Assembly: GCA_900765525.1 (NCBI GenBank)
Contig: CAAFRY010000036.1
Coordinates: 1-10,930 of the forward strand
Length of the DNA: 10,930 bases
Source of the DNA: an uncultured Blautia sp.
GTDB lineage: Bacteria; Bacillota; Clostridia; Lachnospirales; Lachnospiraceae
Direction of reading: 5' to 3'
Positions within the stretch are counted from its first letter, which is position 1; the number at the start of each line of letters is the position of its first letter. Shown here in pieces: positions 5,897-10,930 of the stretch. The notes beneath the pieces are model-generated. The model was not told where the DNA came from and did not search any database. It saw only the letters and a list, made by a program, of their open reading frames with translations. The position numbers and the translations under genes are program-made.

Positions 5897-7771
5897 CTAA
5901 TATTCAACGTAAACTGCGTCGAAAGCACAGTTATCCCGGCAGGCGTCACATTTGATACAAACGTCCGGATTGATGTGGTAAGCCTGCTTGCGGACTCCTG
6001 AGATGGCGCCCACAGGACAGTTCTTGGCACATTTTCCGCAGCCCTTACAGAATTCGGGATTGATGATATATTTCCTCATGGCTGTACAGCTCTTAGCCAC
6101 GCACTTATGCTCCAGAATATGCTCCTCATATTCCTTGCGGAAGGTCTTTAGGGTACTGATAACGGGAAGAGGAGCGCTCTTTCCAAGTCCGCACAGAGCC
6201 ATATTCTTTACCATGGCTGCCAGCTCTTCCAGTGTATCCAGGTCTTCAATTTTACCCTGGCCGTTTACAATCCGCTCCAGAATTTCCAGCATACGCTTGG
6301 TTCCCTCACGGCAGGGTACGCATTTTCCGCAGGATTCTCTCTGGGTAAAGCTCATGAAGAAACGGGCTACCTCCACCATACAGGTGTTTTCGTCCATAAC
6401 AACCAAACCGCCGGAGCCCATGATGGCGTTATATTTTTTTACATTGTCAAAATCCAGACCTACATCCAAATGCTCTTTGGTAAGACATCCGCCGGAAGGA
6501 CCGCCAATCTGAATGGCTTTAAAGTCACCGCCGCCTTTGATGCCGCCGCCGATGTCGTAAATGATTTCCCGGAGAGTAGTACCCATAGGAACTTCGATAA
6601 GACCTGTATTTTCAATAGCACCTGTAATAGAGAAGGTTTTGGTTCCGGGACTTCCTTCTGTTCCGATGGTGCGGAACCAGTCGGCGCCTTTTAAGATAAT
6701 GCCGGGCACATTGGCAAAGGTCTCTACGTTATTTAAAACCGTAGGTTTTGCCCAAAGTCCCTGGTCTACAGTTCTGGGCGGTTTTACACGAGGCATACCT
6801 CTGTCGCCTTCGATAGAGGCGGTCAGAGCGGAGCCTTCGCCGCAGACAAAGGCGCCGGCGCCACGGTTAATGTGCAGGCGGAAGGAAAAACCGCTTCCCA
6901 GGATGTTGTCACCTAATAATCCTTTTCCTTCAGCCTGGCTGATAGCCTTTTTCAGCCTGGCTACGGACAGAGGATATTCTGCACGTACATAGATATAGCC
7001 GTCATGGGACGCTGTAGCATAGGCGGCTATAGTCATACCTTCGATAAGACGGTAGGGGTCCCCTTCCATAACGCTTCCGTCCATAAATGCGCCAGGGTCG
7101 CCTTCATCACCGTTACAGACTACATAGTGGACAGGCTCTTCTTTGTGAGCGGCAACCTGCTTCCATTTTCTTCCGGCAGGGAAACCGCCGCCTCCACGGC
7201 CTCTTAATTTAGACTTGTCCACTTCATCCAGAATCTCATCCGGGGTCATTTCAAAAAGTGCCTTGGTCAGGGCATCATATCCGCCGGAGGCTATGTATTC
7301 GTCAATGGATTCTGCGTCGAATTTACCGCAGTTCTCCAGTACAATCCGGGTCTGTTTTGCAATAAAAGGAATTTCATCAGGAGAGGCATAGGACTGTCCG
7401 CCTTTTTTGTAGAAAAGGTGTTCCACAGGTTCCTTGTTCAGTACCGTGCGCTGGAAGATTTCCAGACAATCCTCTTCCTGTACTTTTACATATTGATAAT
7501 GGAGCGGTTCAATACGCACCAGGGGGCCAAGTTCACAGATACCCTGGCAGCCGGTTTTAACAGCTCCGATGTGGGGAACATCCTTCTGAAATTCCACGGA
7601 CACACCGGGAAGGTCCTGACATAATTCCAGCATTTTGTTGTAAATCTTTTCAGAGCCTGAGGCTACGCATCCGGTTCCCGCACAAACCAGAATACGGCAG
7701 TCAAAAGAATCAATTTCTTTTTGAGCGTTTTCACGTTCACTTAACAAAGCGTCTCGGTTTTTAATTATCAT
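5897..7771 (-). CDS. hydB: NADH-dependent [FeFe] hydrogenase flavin subunit HydB (NuoF-like), 624 aa
   Basis: This flavoprotein exchanges electrons between NAD(H) and the hydrogenase iron-sulfur chain, and is the presumed bifurcation site. An N-terminal thioredoxin-like [2Fe-2S] domain carries Cys30/Cys35 and Cys75/Cys79. The NuoF core follows, with the nucleotide/FMN glycine-rich loop GRGGGGFPAGRKWKQV at about 191-206 and NGDEGDPGAFMD near 220-231. The ESCGKCVPCREG motif gives Cys481, Cys484 and Cys487, with Cys527 as the fourth [4Fe-4S] ligand. The C-terminus is a two-cluster ferredoxin domain (Cys575/578/581/585 and Cys605/608/611/615), as in HydB and HndC but not in complex I NuoF. Position 311-315 reads GEGSA where complex I NuoF usually has GEETA. 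The gene overlaps hydC by ATGA (4 bp) with a GAGGTG ribosome site, and hydA starts 12 bases after its end, so the subunits are made together. Confidence 0.96.
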   Translation of the reverse strand: MIIKNRDALLSERENAQKEIDSFDCRILVCAGTGCVASGSEKIYNKMLELCQDLPGVSVEFQKDVPHIGAVKTGCQGICELGPLVRIEPLHYQYVKVQEEDCLEIFQRTVLNKEPVEHLFYKKGGQSYASPDEIPFIAKQTRIVLENCGKFDAESIDEYIASGGYDALTKALFEMTPDEILDEVDKSKLRGRGGGGFPAGRKWKQVAAHKEEPVHYVVCNGDEGDPGAFMDGSVMEGDPYRLIEGMTIAAYATASHDGYIYVRAEYPLSVARLKKAISQAEGKGLLGDNILGSGFSFRLHINRGAGAFVCGEGSALTASIEGDRGMPRVKPPRTVDQGLWAKPTVLNNVETFANVPGIILKGADWFRTIGTEGSPGTKTFSITGAIENTGLIEVPMGTTLREIIYDIGGGIKGGGDFKAIQIGGPSGGCLTKEHLDVGLDFDNVKKYNAIMGSGGLVVMDENTCMVEVARFFMSFTQRESCGKCVPCREGTKRMLEILERIVNGQGKIEDLDTLEELAAMVKNMALCGLGKSAPLPVISTLKTFRKEYEEHILEHKCVAKSCTAMRKYIINPEFCKGCGKCAKNCPVGAISGVRKQAYHINPDVCIKCDACRDNCAFDAVYVEY

Positions 7772-8247
7772 ACATTGTCACCTCTCAGTTCTGCAATCAA
7801 TTCCAGAGCTTTTTCAGGAGTCATGGAAGGGTGTACTTCATTGTTTACGGTAAGGGTTGGCGCCAGTCCGCAGGCTCCCAGACAAGATACGGTTTCCACA
7901 GTAAACAGCATATCGTCGGTAGTATGTTTTTTGCGGCTTAATCCCAGCTCCTTCTGAAGAGCTTCCAAAATAGGAATGGACTTACGCACATGACAGGCTG
8001 TTCCGTCACAGACCTTGATAATGTATTTACCCTTCGGTTCAAAGGAAAAATTTTCGTAGAACGTGGCTACGCTGTAGGCTTTCGCCTCTGTTACGCCGAT
8101 TTCCTTGGCTACATAGGTGAGCAGCTCCCCGGGAAGATACCGGTATTCTCCCTGTATGTCCTGCATAAGGGGAATCAGAGAGCTTGCCTTGCGTCCGTAG
8201 TAGTCAATAATCTCATCGGCTTTTTCATAATAACTTTGGTCAAGCAT
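7768..8247 (-). CDS. hydC: NADH-dependent [FeFe] hydrogenase subunit HydC (NuoE-like), 159 aa
   Basis: This small thioredoxin-like [2Fe-2S] subunit is paired with HydB. The four cluster ligands are visible as C-x4-C (Cys80, Cys85, in KVCDGTACH) and C-x3-C (Cys122, Cys126, in SCLGACGLAP), the standard NuoE pattern. The N-terminal helical part with LIPLMQDIQGEYRYLP and AYSVATFYENFSF is also typical. Length matches the family (about 150-165 aa). It is the first gene of the operon, and its stop overlaps the hydB start as ATGA. The start is set by AGGAGGT (8255-8261 on the plus-strand numbering) with a 7-nt spacer to the ATG at 8247. A closer, out-of-frame ATG (8251) would read only three codons before a stop. 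A promoter candidate lies about 65 bp upstream. Confidence 0.96.
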   Translation of the reverse strand: MLDQSYYEKADEIIDYYGRKASSLIPLMQDIQGEYRYLPGELLTYVAKEIGVTEAKAYSVATFYENFSFEPKGKYIIKVCDGTACHVRKSIPILEALQKELGLSRKKHTTDDMLFTVETVSCLGACGLAPTLTVNNEVHPSMTPEKALELIAELRGDNV

Positions 8248-8312
8248 GCATGTTACCTCCTCTTACATGTAGTAGAACCTCTGAAAAATATTTCCTAAGC
8301 AGAGTTATTATC

Positions 8313-8341
8313 ATTATACTTGATATGTGTAAAATGCACAA
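8313..8341 (-). promoter_or_regulatory. Candidate promoter of hydC-hydB-hydA
   Basis: On the minus strand a perfect -10 box TATAAT (8318-8313) has TTGTGC (8341-8336) 17 bp upstream as a weak -35 matching the TTG core. Transcription would begin near 8306 and leave a leader of about 58 nt before hydC. Another perfect TATAAT is found on the minus strand at 8371-8366 but without a good -35. The AT richness of the region limits certainty. Confidence 0.5.
8326..8340. promoter_or_regulatory. Imperfect dyad TGTG-N7-CACA overlapping the hyd promoter
   Basis: TGTG (8326-8329) and CACA (8337-8340) flank TAAAATG. The dyad lies over the proposed -35 and spacer of the hydrogenase promoter, where a repressor could act. 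It resembles a Rex-type half-site arrangement (TTGTG...CACAA), but the spacer is one base short and the left arm starts ATGTG, so the identity of any regulator is unproven. Confidence 0.3.
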
Positions 8342-8348
8342 TATTTTT

Positions 8349-8375
8349 TTGACAAAAAATAAAATATTATACAAT
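8349..8375 (+). promoter_or_regulatory. Weaker candidate upstream promoter for glgB
   Basis: A perfect -35 TTGACA (8349-8354) is followed by TACAAT (8370-8375), one mismatch from TATAAT, but with a short 15-bp spacer. If used, it would give a leader of roughly 90 nt before glgB. Confidence 0.3.
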
Positions 8376-8420
8376 TTACAAACAAAATTCGAAAATAAAA
8401 TCTGCTTCTGTCAGTGTTTA

Positions 8421-8442
8421 AAACTTTACAAGCTAAAAGTTT
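8421..8442. promoter_or_regulatory. Operator-like dyad over the glgB promoter
   Basis: AAACTTT (8421-8427) and AAAGTTT (8436-8442) form a perfect 7-bp inverted repeat with an 8-nt spacer. It covers the -35 box and much of the spacer of the better glgB promoter. The 22-bp size and position would suit a dimeric repressor. No regulator gene is present in the window to name it. Confidence 0.35.
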
Positions 8443-8453
8443 GATGATAAAAT
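8425..8453 (+). promoter_or_regulatory. Best candidate promoter of glgB
   Basis: TTTACA (8425-8430) and TAAAAT (8448-8453) each match five of six consensus positions, are 17 bp apart, and the -10 has an upstream TG (8445-8446) in extended -10 position. The start would be near 8460, leaving a leader of only about 13 nt with the AGGAGG site (8461-8466) at its very 5' end. The short leader is the main reason for doubt. Confidence 0.45.
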
Positions 8454-8472
8454 GAAGCAAAGGAGGCGTATT

Positions 8473-10930
8473 ATGTCTGAGAAAGTATATGAAATGATGG
8501 ATTGGCCTGAAATAGAGGCTGTTGTATATTCTGAGGAAAGCGAGCCCAAAAAGCTGTTAGGGCCCAGAGTAACACCGGAGGGGATTTTGATTCAGTGCTT
8601 TCTTCCCGGGGCTCAGAAGGTTAAGGTAGTCCTTACAAAAGGACGGGAAGAATATGAAATGGAACAAGAGGATGAGGCAGGCTATTATGCCGTGCTGATT
8701 CCAGGGGACAAGATTCCCAAGTATAAATATGAAGCGGAATATGAGGAAGGCAAAGTGGAAAAATTCTATGACCCCTATGCCTTTGAGAAGCAGATTACCG
8801 TGGAAGAGGAGCAGCAGTTCTGCGCCGGTATCTGCTATAATATTTACGAAAAATTAGGTGCTCATCCCATGACAATCCAGGGAGTTTCCGGCGTGTATTT
8901 TGCTGTGTGGGCGCCCAATGCCATGCGTGTCAGTGTGGTAGGTGATTTCAACCACTGGGATGGAAGAGTACATCAGATGCAGCGGCTGAATGTGTCCGGC
9001 ATTTTTGAGCTTTTCATACCGGGAGTGAAACCGGGAGCTCTATATAAATATGAGATTAAAGCCAAAGGCTCTTTGGTTTACTTAAAATCAGACCCTTACG
9101 GAAATCAATCGGAGCTGCGTCCCAAGACTGCTTCTGTTGTAACGGATTTAAGACATTATTCCTGGCAGGACGGACAGTGGATGAAGGAGAGAAAACAGCT
9201 TCAGGATGAGAAGAAACCTATGGCCGTCTATGAGATGCATCTGGGTTCCTGGAAAAAGCCTGAGGAGGAAGAGAGACTGTTCTATAATTATCGGGAAATC
9301 GCCCCTCTCCTGGCAGAATATGTGAAGAAAATGGGCTACACCCATGTGGAGCTTATGCCGGTGATGGAACATCCGCTGGATGAGTCCTGGGGGTATCAGG
9401 TAACCGGATATTATTCTCCTACCAGCAGGTATGGAACCTGCGAAGACTTTATGTACTTTATGGATAATATGCACCAGCAGGGAATCGGTGTGATTCTGGA
9501 CTGGGTACCGGCTCATTTCCCCAAGGATACTTTCGGGCTGTCTAACTTTGACGGAACCTGCCTGTACGAGCACTTAGACCCAAGACAGGGTATGCATCCC
9601 CACTGGGGAACTTTAATCTATAATTACGGAAGGCCCCAGGTGAAAAACTTCCTGATTTCCAACGCTTTGTTCTGGGCGGAGAAATACCATGCAGACGGAA
9701 TCCGTATGGATGCTGTGGCTTCTATGCTTTACCTGGATTACGGTAAAAATGACGGGGAGTGGGTGGCCAATATTTATGGTGGCAACGAGAATCTGGAAGC
9801 CATCGAATTTTTAAAGCACTTAAATTCAATCTTTAAGAAAAAACATCCGGATGTACTGTTGATTGCAGAGGAATCCACTGCCTGGCCGCAGATTACCGGA
9901 AAGGTAGAGGACGATGGTCTGGGCTTTGACTATAAGTGGAACATGGGATGGATGAATGATTTCACTGATTATATGAGGAAAGACCCCATCTACAGAAGCG
10001 GAGCCCACGATGAACTGACCTTTAGTATGATTTACGCTTACAGCGAGAAATTTATGCTCAGCCTGTCTCATGACGAGGTGGTACATGGTAAAGGTTCTCT
10101 TCTCAATAAGATGCCTGGAGATAAAGAGAAGAAGCTGGCTAATCTAAGAGCAGCCTACGGCTTTATGATGGTTCATCCTGGAAAGAAGCTTTTGTTTATG
10201 GGACAGGAGTTTGCCCAGGAAAGAGAATGGTCTGAGCAGAGAGGTTTGGATTGGGAGCTATTGGACGAGAAAGAACATCAGCAAATGCAGGCTTATATGC
10301 AGGCTTTGTTAAAGTTCTACAAAGAGCAGCCTGCTTTATATGAAGCAGACTATGATACGGCCGGCTTTGAGTGGATTAACCATATGGAAGCAGAGAAGAA
10401 TATGCTGACCCTTATCCGAAAGGGAAAGAAGAAAGACAGTACCCTGGTGGCTGTATGCAATTTCTCAGCCCTTCCTTATGAGAAGTACCAGATGGGAGTT
10501 CCTTATCCCGGAAAATACAAAGAGATTTTCAACAGCGACGGGAAAGAGTTTGGCGGTACAGGCGTAGGAAATCCAAGAGTAAAAGCTTCCAAGAAGGAAG
10601 AATGTGACGAGAGAAAGAATTCCATTGTTATCAATGTGGCTCCTTTGTCTGTACAGATTTTCTCTTATACCAAACAGGAGACAAAGAAGACAGAGAAAAA
10701 GGGTAAAGTCCAGGAGAAGCAGGGCGTTTCAAAAGTGCGCCAGGAGCTGGAACAGAAAATAGAAGAAGAGAGGCTGAAAGAAGAAAAAAGTCATGAAATT
10801 AAGCTGCCAAAAGAGACACAGCCTAAACTGGAAACCAGCAAAAAGGAGGCAAAAAAATTAGAGACCTCCAAAACCGAGACAAGGAAGCTAGAAACCTCCA
10901 AGACCGAGCCGAAAAAGCTGGAGACCTCTA
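8473..10930 (+). CDS. glgB: 1,4-alpha-glucan (glycogen) branching enzyme GlgB with C-terminal repeat tail; 3' end outside window
   Basis: The enzyme cuts alpha-1,4 glucan chains and rejoins them as alpha-1,6 branches in glycogen (GH13). The frame is open from ATG 8473 to the window edge (819 codons seen). AGGAGG at 8461-8466 with a 6-nt spacer supports the start. An N1 domain (about 1-110) precedes a CBM48 domain with GDFNHWDG at 157-164. The catalytic barrel has region I DWVPAH (Asp343 to His348), nucleophile Asp413 in GIRMDAV, acid/base Glu466 in IAEES and Asp534 in LSHDEVVHGK; the spacings 53 and 121 equal those of E. coli GlgB (405, 458, 526). FMGQEFAQ and GLDW follow. The normal C-terminal beta domain ends at about residue 732 (QIFSY). 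A Lys/Glu-rich tail of at least 87 residues then continues into 10-residue repeats. No other glg gene is visible. It is divergent from the hydrogenase operon. Confidence 0.95.
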   Translation, partial: MSEKVYEMMDWPEIEAVVYSEESEPKKLLGPRVTPEGILIQCFLPGAQKVKVVLTKGREEYEMEQEDEAGYYAVLIPGDKIPKYKYEAEYEEGKVEKFYDPYAFEKQITVEEEQQFCAGICYNIYEKLGAHPMTIQGVSGVYFAVWAPNAMRVSVVGDFNHWDGRVHQMQRLNVSGIFELFIPGVKPGALYKYEIKAKGSLVYLKSDPYGNQSELRPKTASVVTDLRHYSWQDGQWMKERKQLQDEKKPMAVYEMHLGSWKKPEEEERLFYNYREIAPLLAEYVKKMGYTHVELMPVMEHPLDESWGYQVTGYYSPTSRYGTCEDFMYFMDNMHQQGIGVILDWVPAHFPKDTFGLSNFDGTCLYEHLDPRQGMHPHWGTLIYNYGRPQVKNFLISNALFWAEKYHADGIRMDAVASMLYLDYGKNDGEWVANIYGGNENLEAIEFLKHLNSIFKKKHPDVLLIAEESTAWPQITGKVEDDGLGFDYKWNMGWMNDFTDYMRKDPIYRSGAHDELTFSMIYAYSEKFMLSLSHDEVVHGKGSLLNKMPGDKEKKLANLRAAYGFMMVHPGKKLLFMGQEFAQEREWSEQRGLDWELLDEKEHQQMQAYMQALLKFYKEQPALYEADYDTAGFEWINHMEAEKNMLTLIRKGKKKDSTLVAVCNFSALPYEKYQMGVPYPGKYKEIFNSDGKEFGGTGVGNPRVKASKKEECDERKNSIVINVAPLSVQIFSYTKQETKKTEKKGKVQEKQGVSKVRQELEQKIEEERLKEEKSHEIKLPKETQPKLETSKKEAKKLETSKTETRKLETSKTEPKKLETS
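10825..10930 (+). repeat. Tandem 30-bp / 10-residue repeat in the GlgB tail, running off the window
   Basis: Three full units and the start of a fourth are visible in frame: KLETSKKEAK (residues 785-794), KLETSKTETR (795-804), KLETSKTEPK (805-814) and KLETS (815-819). A degenerate copy, KLPKETQP, precedes them. The first 24 bases of units two and three differ at four positions, all synonymous. The array continues beyond the right edge, so copy number and the stop codon are unknown. Confidence 0.9.

Noticed and set aside
5988..6512. Open frames antisense to hydB
   Set aside because: They mirror the strongly biased codons of a well-conserved NuoF-like gene; no motif supports a protein.
8326..8341. 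Canonical Rex operator at the hyd promoter
   Set aside because: The spacing between half-sites is one base short and the left arm does not match TTGTG; it is kept only as an unassigned dyad.
9148..9573. Open frame on the minus strand inside glgB, and a similar one at 9826-10086
   Set aside because: They lie opposite the catalytic core of GlgB, whose residues are all intact; no independent coding evidence.
10825..10930. CRISPR-like array at the right edge
   Set aside because: The 30-bp units are directly adjacent, in frame with glgB and diverged at synonymous sites; there are no spacers, so it is a coding tandem repeat.

Overview
The window looks like chromosomal DNA of an anaerobic gut-type Clostridia, most likely a Lachnospiraceae member. 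The base composition is moderate, Shine-Dalgarno sites are strong (AGGAGG-like), the fermentative trimeric [FeFe] hydrogenase and the proteins' general flavour fit that group, and the left edge resembles a repeat I associate with Lachnospiraceae genomes. The taxonomic call is an inference from gene content, not from a marker gene.

Layout. Positions 1-107 hold a hairpin-rich, probably dispersed, intergenic repeat cut by the window edge. It is followed by a possible 38-residue, very basic small ORF (136-252) and a DUF1015-family gene (270-1505). A compact ABC importer follows on the same strand: an NMT1/SsuA-like lipoprotein (1615-2712), a permease overlapping it by 23 bp (2690-3469) and an ATPase one base further on (3471-4088). 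It ends in a strong intrinsic terminator whose loop contains the ATPase stop codon (4065-4110). No riboswitch or diagnostic neighbour identifies the ligand.

On the minus strand, 8247 down to 4196, lies a tight hydC-hydB-hydA operon. It encodes a NuoE-like subunit, a NuoF-like flavin/NAD(H) subunit with an N-terminal [2Fe-2S] domain and a C-terminal 2x[4Fe-4S] domain, and a catalytic subunit with intact H-cluster motifs. This is the composition of trimeric, probably electron-bifurcating (group A3-type) hydrogenases, which couple NADH and reduced ferredoxin oxidation to H2 production or run in reverse.

A 225-bp AT-rich divergent region (8248-8472) carries candidate promoters for the hyd operon and for glgB, each overlapped by an imperfect dyad. 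glgB (8473 to beyond the right edge) encodes glycogen branching enzyme with all catalytic residues. It is unusual in continuing past the normal enzyme end into a Lys/Glu-rich tail that becomes a 10-residue tandem repeat still running at the window end.

The modules are mainly ordinary metabolism. The points that most deserve a second look are the GlgB repeat tail, the polybasic small ORF, the left-edge repeat, and the operator-like dyads between hydrogenase and glycogen genes. I did not find a convincing new multi-gene system, CRISPR array, phage, insertion sequence, tRNA or rRNA.
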